Notes under the pieces: generated by a model
What the model was told of the DNA's origin: nothing
What the model saw: only the letters and a program-made list of their open reading frames with translations
The model's database searches: none
Translations under genes and position numbers: made by a program
Part shown: positions 15,874 through 23,211 of the stretch, piece by piece
How positions within the stretch are numbered: position 1 is the first letter of the stretch
Layout of the letters: every line of letters starts with the position of its first letter
Source: JARICQ01 sp964527205
GTDB taxonomy: Bacteria > Bacillota > Clostridia > Tissierellales > Tissierellaceae
DNA: 39,152 nucleotides
Assembly (NCBI GenBank): GCA_964527205.1
Contig: CAZGQG010000019.1
Span: 1-39,152, forward strand
Direction of reading: 5' to 3'

Positions 15874-15898
15874 ACTAGCTAAAGTCAATTTAGCTAGT
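15874..15898. repeat. Perfect inverted repeat upstream of the glutamate-synthase-like gene (operator candidate)
   Basis: ACTAGCTAAA (15874-15883), GTCAA, TTTAGCTAGT (15889-15898). All 10 arm positions pair. On the minus strand it is followed by AAAGTATTAC rather than a T run, so it is unlikely to be a terminator for the upstream small membrane protein gene and better placed as a repressor site or leader hairpin. Confidence 0.6.
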
Positions 15899-15915
15899 CT
15901 TCCAAATAAATAAGC

Positions 15916-15934
15916 CTGTAGAATAAATCTACAG
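15916..15934 (-). terminator. Weak hairpin after the small membrane protein gene
   Basis: CTGTAGA / TCTACAG with a 5-nt ATAAA loop. The minus-strand tail GCTTATTTATTTG is only partly T-rich, so termination may be leaky. Confidence 0.5.
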
Positions 15935-15978
15935 ACTCCATATATTAAATATTTTATTTAATTGTCCAGACTATTTTA

Positions 15979-16290
15979 TTAAAGCCACAAATATATATAT
16001 CCACCTATTACTGAAATAGAAATCAATATTTTATTTATCATAATATCCTTTTTCATATAATAGGGAATTAGGGCTACTAGGGATAAGGCTCCTAGTACAA
16101 TTGCAATGATTTGCTCTGTATTGTAATTACTTGGTCTTGAGCTATAGCTCATCCATGCTACTATAAGAGCTAATATTACATTAAGAATAATTATTCCACT
16201 TTTTCCCTCATGTTTTTTTGAATACAATAATACCTGTCCTATTACAGCTAGGATTCCTAATCCTATAAAAATATATAATAGTAGATCCAT
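15979..16290 (-). CDS. Small four-segment membrane protein, unknown
   Basis: A 103-residue hydrophobic protein with segments at about 3-22, 33-47, 61-78 and 83-102, a basic loop (YSKKHEGKSG) after the first, and a short polar loop with SSRPSNYNTEQ. I do not recognise the family. The start is placed at the ATG at 16288-16290 because GAGGAGAG lies 5 nt upstream. A longer frame from 16353 would add 21 charged residues without an RBS. It lies alone between msrAB and the glutamate-synthase-like gene. Confidence 0.65.
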   Translation of the reverse strand: MDLLLYIFIGLGILAVIGQVLLYSKKHEGKSGIIILNVILALIVAWMSYSSRPSNYNTEQIIAIVLGALSLVALIPYYMKKDIMINKILISISVIGGYIYLWL

Positions 16291-16399
16291 CTTATCTCTC
16301 CTCTGCATTAAAATTTTGTCCATTAATATATTACCCGGGAATATCCTCTTCAAGCATTTATTTCCTTCCCTTGATTTTTAAACAAGCCCTATATTACTT

Positions 16400-17527
16400 C
16401 TAATCCTCAAATATATCCAGTAAATATCCATAACCTTCTTCTTCCATATCTTCATAGGCTACAAATCTTAGAGCTCCTCCATTTAAGCAGTATCTTAAGC
16501 CACCCTCTTCCCTTGGACCATCATCAAATACATGGCCTAGGTGACTATCCCCAACCCTACTTTTGATTTCTACCCTCTTCATGCCAAGACTTGTATCTTC
16601 CTTGTTTTTAATTGCTTCATTATCTATGGGCTTGGTAAAACTTGGCCAACCACATCCTGCATCATATTTATCCTCTGAGGAAAATAAGGGTTCTCCTGTT
16701 ACTATATCCACATATATTCCCTTTTCATCCAACTGGTTATAATCATGGGAGTAGGCTCTTTCTGTATCCCCTTTTTGTGTTATCCTATATTCCTCTTCTT
16801 TAAGTTTCTGTCTTATTTCTTCCTCACTAGGTTTCCTGTAAAGATCTTCCTTTACTAAGCCATCTCCTATAGACAGATCATCTCTTCCTATGCCTTCCTG
16901 GGCTAGACCAAGGTCTATATGGCAGTATCCACCAGGGTTTTTCTTTAAATAATCTTGATGATATTCTTCAGCCTTATAAAAGCCATCTATTGGCTCTATC
17001 TCAACTACTATATCTTTTTTATAGGATTTTTGTTCCTCCTCTACAACTCTGTGGATAATATCTAGCTGATCTTCTTCTAGATAGTAAATCCCCGTTCTAT
17101 ACTGGCTTCCCCTATCATTGCCCTGCTTGTTTAAAGAGGTAGGGTCAATAACCTTGAAATAATAAAGAAGAATCTCTTCAAAGCTTATAGCTTCTGGATC
17201 ATATTTAACATGAACTGTTTCCGCATGTCCAGTTCCCTTGTATAAAACATCTTCATAGCTTGGATTTTCAGTCTCTCCATTGGCATAACCTGATACTGCA
17301 TCTATTACACCAGGCACTCTTTCCATATACTCCTCTAGGCCCCAGAAACATCCTCCTGCCAGATATATCTCTTCATAATCTTCTCCCTGATAATTCTTAT
17401 CTAGACTAGGATTATTTGAATTTTGAGCTAGATCTCCCTTTTCACTTGATCTATTTGTAAATATTAGCATTGAAAATATAATCAGGACAAGTACTGCACT
17501 TATTAATACTATATTATTCAATTTCAT
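16400..17527 (-). CDS. msrAB: Membrane-tethered MsrA-MsrB methionine sulfoxide reductase fusion
   Basis: A 375-residue protein that repairs both stereoisomers of methionine sulfoxide. Residues 6-24 form one hydrophobic segment (IVLISAVLVLIIF), a signal anchor that would place the enzyme outside the membrane; no lipobox Cys is seen. MsrA follows with LAGGCFWGLEE (catalytic Cys 60) and GGYCHIDL carrying a likely resolving Cys. MsrB has DAGCGWPSFTKP and RYCLNGGALRF (catalytic Cys 347). The paired zinc CxxC motifs of some MsrB proteins are absent. Extracytoplasmic location implies a role in repairing surface proteins and needs a reductant at the membrane; no such partner gene is adjacent. Confidence 0.94.
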   Translation of the reverse strand: MKLNNIVLISAVLVLIIFSMLIFTNRSSEKGDLAQNSNNPSLDKNYQGEDYEEIYLAGGCFWGLEEYMERVPGVIDAVSGYANGETENPSYEDVLYKGTGHAETVHVKYDPEAISFEEILLYYFKVIDPTSLNKQGNDRGSQYRTGIYYLEEDQLDIIHRVVEEEQKSYKKDIVVEIEPIDGFYKAEEYHQDYLKKNPGGYCHIDLGLAQEGIGRDDLSIGDGLVKEDLYRKPSEEEIRQKLKEEEYRITQKGDTERAYSHDYNQLDEKGIYVDIVTGEPLFSSEDKYDAGCGWPSFTKPIDNEAIKNKEDTSLGMKRVEIKSRVGDSHLGHVFDDGPREEGGLRYCLNGGALRFVAYEDMEEEGYGYLLDIFED

Positions 17528-17580
17528 CCCCTCACATCCTATCTTAATTTAAATTCATACTATATATATACCCTAATTCC

Positions 17581-17610
17581 CATAAAACAAATACACCCCT
17601 AGGGGTGTAT
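17581..17610 (-). terminator. Terminator of the alarmone synthetase gene
   Basis: Perfect 20-nt palindrome ATACACCCCTAGGGGTGTAT (17591-17610), directly after the stop codon, with a TTTGTTTTAT tail on the minus strand. Confidence 0.85.
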
Positions 17611-18288
17611 CTAAATCCGGTTTCCTACAAAGGTTCTATTTATGTTGTCGCCAGGATTTTTATCTTTAATTTTTTTTACTTCATTGTGAATGCCTTCCAT
17701 TTTATGGTCTAATTCATAGATTGAATCTGCTGCCCTTTTAAGTTCCATGACTAGTTTCCTTGGAACTTCCTTATTGTATTTATAGAATATCTTGTGTTCT
17801 AAGCTGGCCCAGAAGTCCATAGCTATGGTCCTTATCTGTATTTCCACCTTTACATACTCCATCCCCTGGGATAGGAATATTGGAATCTCAACTATTAGAT
17901 GAAAACTAGTATAGCCATTAGGCTTAGGATTTTTTATATAATCTCTTACTTCAAATATTTTAATATCTGTTTGTTTTTTTATCATTTCGTAAATAGTATA
18001 TATATCAGAATTAAAAGGACACACTACCCTTATGCCAGCAATATCATATATATGTTCTCTAGCATTGTCTATACTTACCTCAAATCCCTTTCTCTTAAGC
18101 TTTTGTATAATGCTCTTTGGCTCCTTGACCCTATGTTTTAAATGCTCTATGGGATTGTGTTGGTGGGTATGGGTAAATTCTTCGTTTAGTATCCTAAGCT
18201 TGGTATTCATTTCTTCTATAGCAAATTTATATACTAGTATAAATTCTGACCACTTTTCTAGTTCTTGTGACGATAGGTTTATATCCAA
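17611..18288 (-). CDS. Small alarmone synthetase (RelQ/YjbM-like GTP pyrophosphokinase)
   Basis: A 225-residue protein with only the RelA/SpoT synthetase domain, so it makes (p)ppGpp without the hydrolase or TGS/ACT regions of long Rel proteins. Motifs: RVKEPKSIIQKLKRKG (ATP-binding loop), IYDIAGIRVVCPFNSD, NPKPNGYTSFHLIV (GTP region), VEIQIRTIAMDFWASLEHK with the catalytic Glu, and YKYNKEVP. Length matches RelQ/YjbM tetrameric enzymes. The C-terminal tail KKIKDKNPGDNINRTFVGNR is basic and variable. Transcribed alone, with a terminator abutting its stop. RelQ versus RelP cannot be settled by eye, though the general layout favours RelQ. Confidence 0.92.
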   Translation of the reverse strand: MDINLSSQELEKWSEFILVYKFAIEEMNTKLRILNEEFTHTHQHNPIEHLKHRVKEPKSIIQKLKRKGFEVSIDNAREHIYDIAGIRVVCPFNSDIYTIYEMIKKQTDIKIFEVRDYIKNPKPNGYTSFHLIVEIPIFLSQGMEYVKVEIQIRTIAMDFWASLEHKIFYKYNKEVPRKLVMELKRAADSIYELDHKMEGIHNEVKKIKDKNPGDNINRTFVGNRI

Positions 18289-18318
18289 ATCAATTCTCCT
18301 TTTTTACAAATTTTTATA

Positions 18319-19383
18319 CTATTCTTTTCTTACTTGGATTTGCCTTGGACAATTATCTCCATTAGTAAACCATTTACAAGGTTTACATTCTATACATGTA
18401 AGTATTTCTTCCTTGTTTTTAAGATGTTTGGTGAAATTATAATCTGCAAGCTGAGCCCTTCCTATGGCTAGGAAATCTAGATAATCTTCATTTATCAGCC
18501 TAGATATATTCTCTCTTTCTTTGATCATATTTACTCCTATTACTGGGATATGGACATTTTCCTTTATCCTACTTCCTCCATAAACTATAAAATTTCCTGG
18601 AAAGTCCTCTGGAACTTTTTCCTCTATAGGAGAATTGTCAAATCCTGTTGAAACACTTAAATAGTCATAGCCCAGCTCTTCAAAGAACTTTGCCCTTTTT
18701 ATACTTTCTTCCAAGCTATTTTCATTGAAACCCATTCTAATTCCTATTATAAATTCTTCTCCTAACTTATATCTTATACAATTGTAGATTTGTTTAGCTA
18801 TTCTATTCCTATTTTCAAAGCTTCCACCATACTCATCGTTTCTAGTATTGATTTTTTCAGAGAAAAACTGAGTTAAGAGGTATCCATGGGCGCCGTGTAT
18901 TTCAACCCCATCAAAACCTGCCTCCTTAGCTCTTTCTGCTGCCCTTACGAACTTTCTTATTATCTCCTTAATCTCATCTACTTTTAGTTTCCTAGACTTA
19001 GATCTCTTATCTTCATAGTCAGAAGAAGAAACTACATCCTCCGTAGCCTCCTTTACTGTCCTAAGCCCTGCATGGTGAATTTGTATAATAGCCTTAGAAC
19101 CAGCCTTATGTATGGTCTCTGCCAGTCTTCTTAGACCCTGGATATGCTTGTCATCCCATATGCCTAGTTGGTCCATGGAAAGTCTTCCCTGAGGATCTAT
19201 GGCTGTTGCTTCAACTATAATAAGACCTATTCCATTTTCTCCTATCTGCCTATAGTGATTAATGTTCTTTTCAGATACAAAACCATCTTCTCCAGCGAAA
19301 TTAAAGCATACCATAGGTGGCAGTACTATTCTATTTTTTATATTAATATTTCCAATCTTTTTATCTGTAAAAACCTTATCCAT
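18319..19383 (-). CDS. NADH:flavin oxidoreductase / Old Yellow Enzyme family
   Basis: A 354-residue FMN barrel enzyme reducing activated double bonds or similar substrates. Motifs: IKNRIVLPPMVCFNFAGEDG at the N terminus, IIQIHHAGLRT with the usual His pair region, GFDGVEIHGAHGYLLTQFFS, NTRNDEYGGSFENRNR, and the phosphate site FLAIGRAQLAD. Unusually it ends with CIECKPCKWFTNGDNC (Cys 330, 333, 336, 345). Larger 2,4-dienoyl-CoA reductase-type members hold a [4Fe-4S] cluster at this point, followed by a second flavin domain. Here the chain stops 9 residues after the last Cys, so it may take electrons from a ferredoxin-like partner (inference). Confidence 0.92.
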   Translation of the reverse strand: MDKVFTDKKIGNINIKNRIVLPPMVCFNFAGEDGFVSEKNINHYRQIGENGIGLIIVEATAIDPQGRLSMDQLGIWDDKHIQGLRRLAETIHKAGSKAIIQIHHAGLRTVKEATEDVVSSSDYEDKRSKSRKLKVDEIKEIIRKFVRAAERAKEAGFDGVEIHGAHGYLLTQFFSEKINTRNDEYGGSFENRNRIAKQIYNCIRYKLGEEFIIGIRMGFNENSLEESIKRAKFFEELGYDYLSVSTGFDNSPIEEKVPEDFPGNFIVYGGSRIKENVHIPVIGVNMIKERENISRLINEDYLDFLAIGRAQLADYNFTKHLKNKEEILTCIECKPCKWFTNGDNCPRQIQVRKE

Positions 19384-19536
19384 AAAAACATCCCTTCTTG
19401 GTTAATCTTTTATCAATTTCTCTACTTCAATTATATTATTAAACTTGGATTATGTAAAGCTATAATTCCCTCACTTTATGCCTTATATTTGTATTTCACA
19501 AGTCTCTAGCCTATATTAATTTATCTTTAATTTAAG

Positions 19537-19570
19537 AAACTCTTATATAAATATATTTACATAAGAGTTT
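19537..19570 (-). terminator. Hairpin after the 200-residue orphan gene
   Basis: Perfect 10-bp arms AAACTCTTAT / ATAAGAGTTT (19537-19546 and 19561-19570) around a 14-nt AT loop. The tail on the minus strand, TTTCTT, is short. It fills most of the 205-nt gap between the orphan and the Old Yellow Enzyme gene, which otherwise holds AT-rich sequence without a clear promoter. Confidence 0.65.
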
Positions 19571-19588
19571 TTGTATTGTTTCTTACAC

Positions 19589-20191
19589 TTACTTTAGTTC
19601 TACTTCTGGATTTTCTTCACTTGCTATTCCTATAAGCTCTAATTGCCTTAGAAAAAAGGCCGCTAGAAAATACATATTTGCAAGTCTTTCCCTGTCCTTT
19701 ATCATTCCATTGGCTATAAAGTATAGCTGATTTATATCTTCTCCCAGCTTTGCTGAAAACATGGACTTTTCTCTTTTTGTTTGAATCCTAATTTTATTGT
19801 CCACACTTATTAATTCCCTTAATTTTTCTAGTTGGAGAAGTTCTTTAACTTTACTATGGTCACTGCCCTTAACTATAAAGTTCTCATCAAAGTCCTTGTC
19901 CCCTGTCTTTATATCCTGCATTCCAAAGGTCTTACCTAGACCACTAAATATTCCACTTTTGTATATTTTAAAATCCAAACTAGTCTTTTCCTTATAGGGT
20001 GCCCTAAGTCTCGTATAGGTTTGGCTAGAATTTCCACTAGACTGACTATAGCTATCTATTACAATGGTCCAGTTTTCAAAATTGGATTCTATTCTAGGGG
20101 CTTTAAAGATTCCCCCCTCTATGAATTCTCCTTCTATTTCACTGGCAAATTCCCTCCAAACATCCTTACTACTCGGTCCAAATATTCCCAT
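19589..20191 (-). CDS. Conserved-looking hypothetical protein
   Basis: A 200-residue soluble protein that I do not recognise. It starts MGIFGPSSKDVWREFASEIE, without signal peptide or membrane segment. The first half has alternating strand-like stretches (FENWTIVIDSY, YTRLRAPYKEKTSLDFKIYK) and the second half is helical (MIKDRERLANMYFLAAFFLR). There are no Cys, metal or P-loop motifs. RBS GGAGGGTC supports the start. The coding pattern and the 14-nt spacing from the upstream alpha/beta hydrolase gene suggest co-transcription. Confidence 0.7.
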   Translation of the reverse strand: MGIFGPSSKDVWREFASEIEGEFIEGGIFKAPRIESNFENWTIVIDSYSQSSGNSSQTYTRLRAPYKEKTSLDFKIYKSGIFSGLGKTFGMQDIKTGDKDFDENFIVKGSDHSKVKELLQLEKLRELISVDNKIRIQTKREKSMFSAKLGEDINQLYFIANGMIKDRERLANMYFLAAFFLRQLELIGIASEENPEVELK

Positions 20192-20205
20192 AGTCTAGAC
20201 CCTCC

Positions 20206-20982
20206 TTATTCTCTCTTTAGATACTTATTAAAGAAAATAATAGCTTCTTCCATCATATTTGTACTTATAGTATGGTTTATGTCTGGATAGGCTATTAGTT
20301 TTAGTCTTTCCTTATTCTGGTATTTAGGAGCAATGGATTTGTGAAACTTTTTAATACTATCTATGGAAAGAACCTCATCAGCTTCTCCATGTAGGGATAA
20401 GATAGGCCTATCTACAAGCTTGTCCATATTTTCTATTGGGTCTCTTCTTATAACTTCTCTTTCTAAGTCTATTAATCCTTGATCCATCTCTATATTTGCT
20501 TGTTCTTTTATACTATCATTTGTATGCTTCCATGCCATGGATCCATTTAGGACTACTAGGCCCTTGATTTCTTGGTTTTCTGTATAGAGGCCTCCCGCTG
20601 TAATTCCTCCCATGGAATTTCCTATAATTCCTACTTTCTCTCTATTTATCCCATATCTAGCTACAAGTCCTCCTATTAAGGTATCCCATTCATCCATGCT
20701 CTTAAAGACAGTTGGCCAAAACTTATCTGCCCCACTTATCCCATATCTCTCTAAAGCATCCCTTTCACCATGATTTATAGCATCGGGAATTACTACCCTA
20801 TATCCTGCAGCTGCTAGGATAAGGCCTCTCATTCTCTGAGTTTCCTTGTCTGAACTCCAACCATGATAAAATATTAGGGTGGAAAGATCCCTGGATCCAT
20901 CCTTAGGAGTAAGTACCAATGCTGCAATGTCCTCTATATATATCTTTTCTTCCTCTACATTTAAAAATCTATAATCCACCAC
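20206..20982 (-). CDS. Alpha/beta hydrolase (YitV-like esterase)
   Basis: A 258-residue serine hydrolase. The oxyanion region is IFYHGWSSDKE, the nucleophile elbow is IGNSMGG (Ser about 135), the acid is in HGEADEVL and the catalytic His is in YPDINHTIS. The overall order matches the prolyl-oligopeptidase-like esterases related to B. subtilis YitV. It is cytosolic, with no signal peptide. The start is a GTG at 20980-20982, chosen because GGGAGG sits 8 nt upstream. It lies 14 nt ahead of the orphan gene on the same strand. Natural substrate unknown. Confidence 0.88.
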   Translation of the reverse strand: MVDYRFLNVEEEKIYIEDIAALVLTPKDGSRDLSTLIFYHGWSSDKETQRMRGLILAAAGYRVVIPDAINHGERDALERYGISGADKFWPTVFKSMDEWDTLIGGLVARYGINREKVGIIGNSMGGITAGGLYTENQEIKGLVVLNGSMAWKHTNDSIKEQANIEMDQGLIDLEREVIRRDPIENMDKLVDRPILSLHGEADEVLSIDSIKKFHKSIAPKYQNKERLKLIAYPDINHTISTNMMEEAIIFFNKYLKRE

Positions 20983-21010
20983 TTTGCATTCCTCCCTATC
21001 TTATAATCTT

Positions 21011-21442
21011 TTAGATAAATAATTCTACTCTTTTTCTAATCTTAAACTCCTCTTCAAGTTCCCTCTTGTGCCTTAAGTAATCAGGATCATCAAAGTACTT
21101 GGAATCCTTAGGGCATTTTTTTATACAGGCTCCNNNNNNNNNNNNNNNNNNNNNNNNNNNNNNNNNNNNNNNNNNNNNNNNNNNNNNNNNNNNNNNNNNN
21201 NNNNNNNNNNNNNNNNNNNNNNNNNNNNNNNNNGGTAGTCTACCTGCATATACAGGTAGGGCTATTATGAGAATATCCTCTTCCCTGAAGCTCTGTCCAG
21301 ATTCCCTTGCCTCTGGAAGGGTAAAGTCTATCTCCAGACCCTTTTCGAAATTATCTGCCTTAAGAAGCCTAGCTCCTATCTCTAGTCCTATTTTCTTGCT
21401 AGTCCCTGTAGGACTAAAATACATTAGATTTATTTTTTTCAT
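21011..21442 (-). CDS. EFR1-type flavodoxin/ferredoxin protein interrupted by an assembly gap
   Basis: The N-terminal part (MKKINLMYFSPTGTSKKIGL) is a flavodoxin FMN-binding loop, and IIALPVYAGRL is the next flavodoxin strand. After 100 N the sequence resumes with GACIKKCPKDSKYFDDPDY, the end of a second [4Fe-4S] ferredoxin motif, and a charged helix to the stop. This is the layout of EFR1 proteins, which join a flavodoxin-like domain to a two-cluster ferredoxin. Such proteins are about 250-270 residues, so roughly half is missing and the 100 N must stand for more sequence. Continuity of the frame across the gap cannot be judged. The start is the ATG at 21440-21442, with GGAG 8 nt before it, rather than a GTG three codons upstream. 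Confidence 0.8.
   Translation of the reverse strand: MKKINLMYFSPTGTSKKIGLEIGARLLKADNFEKGLEIDFTLPEARESGQSFREEDILIIALPVYAGRLXXXXXXXXXXXXXXXXXXXXXXXXXXXXXXXXXXGACIKKCPKDSKYFDDPDYLRHKRELEEEFKIRKRVELFI
21134..21233. other. Assembly gap (100 N)
   Basis: Exactly 100 undetermined bases, the usual placeholder size for a scaffold gap of unknown length. It falls inside the EFR1-type gene. Confidence 0.99.
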
Positions 21443-21456
21443 ACTTATCACTCCAT

Positions 21457-22083
21457 TTATATTCTATAGATAATCCTATCTTCTTCTACAAGCAAGGAGG
21501 AAAATCCTATATTTTCCCTTATCCACTCTAAGCCCTTCCTATGATAGAAAAACACATGGGTATCATCATTTTTATATCCCCAGCTGGCAAAATCTATTTT
21601 CTCACTATATAATTGGGTCTTTAAGTAAATAGATCCTCCCTCCTTAAGCAGGGACTTCATAAGCTGAAATTCTTCCCTAGGATTGTGAAAATGTTCCATT
21701 ACCTCACAGCAGACAATATAATCATATTTTTCTTCTAATTTCCCTGGATAGTTTGCAAAAAAAGGGTCATATATCCTTATGTCATAGCCCTGGTCCTTTA
21801 GCATCTTTGTTATAACAGGTCCTGTCCCTGCTCCAAAGTCTAGTCCCAAGTCTTCTCTTCCATAATCCCTAAGGACCCCATCCACTATGGGAGATACAAA
21901 ATTTTGGTATCTTGGATCATAGACATCATTATTATGCTCCTGGTACCTCCTTTTTTCTTGCTCTGCATTTAAATAATCCTTAGAGTTTAGTAAAAGGGAA
22001 TTACATCCCTTACATTTAAGATACTCCTTTTCCCTCCATACTTCATAGGTTTTTGTATCACTTCCACATAATGTGCATTTCAT
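21457..22083 (-). CDS. Class I SAM-dependent methyltransferase with N-terminal zinc ribbon
   Basis: A protein of about 208 residues. The first 30 residues hold two CxxC pairs (CTLCG and CKGC), a small zinc ribbon. The methyltransferase fold follows: LGLDFGAGTGPVITKMLKDQ (SAM-binding motif I), IRIYDPFFA, YDYIVCCEVMEHFHNP (motif IV region) and LLKEGGSIYLKTQ. The substrate is unknown; the zinc ribbon could bind nucleic acid or protein. Start placed at the ATG at 22081-22083 with AGGGTG upstream; a GTG four codons earlier is possible. It lies 14 nt before the EFR1-type gene on the same strand. Confidence 0.85.
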   Translation of the reverse strand: MKCTLCGSDTKTYEVWREKEYLKCKGCNSLLLNSKDYLNAEQEKRRYQEHNNDVYDPRYQNFVSPIVDGVLRDYGREDLGLDFGAGTGPVITKMLKDQGYDIRIYDPFFANYPGKLEEKYDYIVCCEVMEHFHNPREEFQLMKSLLKEGGSIYLKTQLYSEKIDFASWGYKNDDTHVFFYHRKGLEWIRENIGFSSLLVEEDRIIYRI

Positions 22084-22176
22084 TTCTCTATTCACCCTTT
22101 ATCCAAACTTTATTTATTCCATTGTATCATAATTTCCAAGCTTTATTCTATTTTCTCTTCCTTACCATATCTCTTA

Positions 22177-22205
22177 TTGACATTTATTTTCTTCCAATAT
22201 ACCAT
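22177..22205 (+). promoter_or_regulatory. SigA-type promoter of the phzF-like gene
   Basis: TTGACA (22177-22182), 17-nt spacer, TACCAT (22200-22205), 37 nt before the ATG. Confidence 0.6.
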
Positions 22206-22242
22206 TATATTAAGTGTAAATAAATCTTGAAAGGAAGATTTT

Positions 22243-23112
22243 ATGAAAATTAAAGTATATACCCTAAATGCCTTTGGAAAGGATGGGCAAGGTGGAAATC
22301 CTGCTGGTCTTGTCCTAGATGCAGATGATTTAAGTCCTGATCAAATGACAAAGATTGCAAGTATTGTTGGCTTTTCAGAAACTGCCTTCCTTATGAAGTC
22401 CGATCAGGCAGATTATAAGCTAAGGTTTTTCACTCCTAGTGAAGAAGTGGATCTATGTGGCCATGCTACAATTGCAAGTTTTTATGCCATGGCTGAGTTA
22501 AATCTAATCCAAGCAGGTAAGTACAAACAGGAAACCAAGGCTGGAATTTTAGACATTGAAATAAGGGATGATCATACAATCTATATGTCTCAGAATCCAC
22601 CTAAGTTTTATGGAGAAGTGGATAGGGCTTCTATAGCTAGGTCCCTAAATATTTCAGAAAAGGCTATCTCTTCAGACCTGCCTATTGAAATAGTTTCCAC
22701 AGGTTTAAAAGATATTATAGTGCCCTTAAAAAACTTAGAGGATTTATTGGCTATAGAACCAGATTTTCATAAGATTTCAGAAATAAGCAGAGAGACCGGT
22801 GCTGTTGGCTATCATGTCTTTACTCTAGAGACTAAGCTTGATTCCATAGCCCATTCCAGAAACTTTGCCCCCCTCTATGCCATTGATGAAGAATCTGCCA
22901 CAGGCACTGCTACTGCTGCTCTAGCATCATATATGTTTAAACACCAACTCTTATCAGATATGGATCTTGAGGATTTAAGTTTTGAACAGGGCTACTCTAT
23001 GAATATGCCTTCAGAGATAAGGGCTAGTCTCTCAGTTTCAGGAGATAGGATAAAAGAAGTTTTGGTTGGAGGCAAGGGCTCTAATTTACAGGAGATTTTT
23101 GTTGAAATCTAG
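22243..23112 (+). CDS. PhzF-family isomerase
   Basis: A 289-residue protein of the PhzF/YddE family, a diaminopimelate-epimerase-like fold of two similar halves. The catalytic Glu lies in VGFSETAFLM (about 46), with FGKDGQGGNPAGLVLDADDL before it, EVDLCGHATIAS in the first half and ESATGTATAALASYM in the second. PhzF of phenazine producers isomerises dihydro-hydroxyanthranilate, but no phenazine genes are present. In most bacteria these proteins have unknown substrates. Own promoter upstream; 99 nt separate it from mnmA, which may share the transcript. Confidence 0.92.
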   Translation: MKIKVYTLNAFGKDGQGGNPAGLVLDADDLSPDQMTKIASIVGFSETAFLMKSDQADYKLRFFTPSEEVDLCGHATIASFYAMAELNLIQAGKYKQETKAGILDIEIRDDHTIYMSQNPPKFYGEVDRASIARSLNISEKAISSDLPIEIVSTGLKDIIVPLKNLEDLLAIEPDFHKISEISRETGAVGYHVFTLETKLDSIAHSRNFAPLYAIDEESATGTATAALASYMFKHQLLSDMDLEDLSFEQGYSMNMPSEIRASLSVSGDRIKEVLVGGKGSNLQEIFVEI

Positions 23113-23130
23113 GACTTTCCCTTGATTTAC

Positions 23131-23169
23131 TCAGTTTTACATGAAATAATGTCAGTTTTATAGTATAAT
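23131..23169 (+). promoter_or_regulatory. Possible mnmA promoter with direct repeats
   Basis: TATAAT at 23164-23169, 43 nt before the mnmA ATG, without a good -35. The 9-mer TCAGTTTTA occurs twice (23131-23139 and 23152-23160), 21 nt apart, just upstream. Confidence 0.35.
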
Positions 23170-23211
23170 TAGATATAGGAAATCTATTATGTTAGAAAAG
23201 AGGACGGTTTT

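Noticed and set aside
22243..23112. Phenazine biosynthesis
   Set aside because: A lone PhzF-family gene without other phz genes does not imply phenazines.
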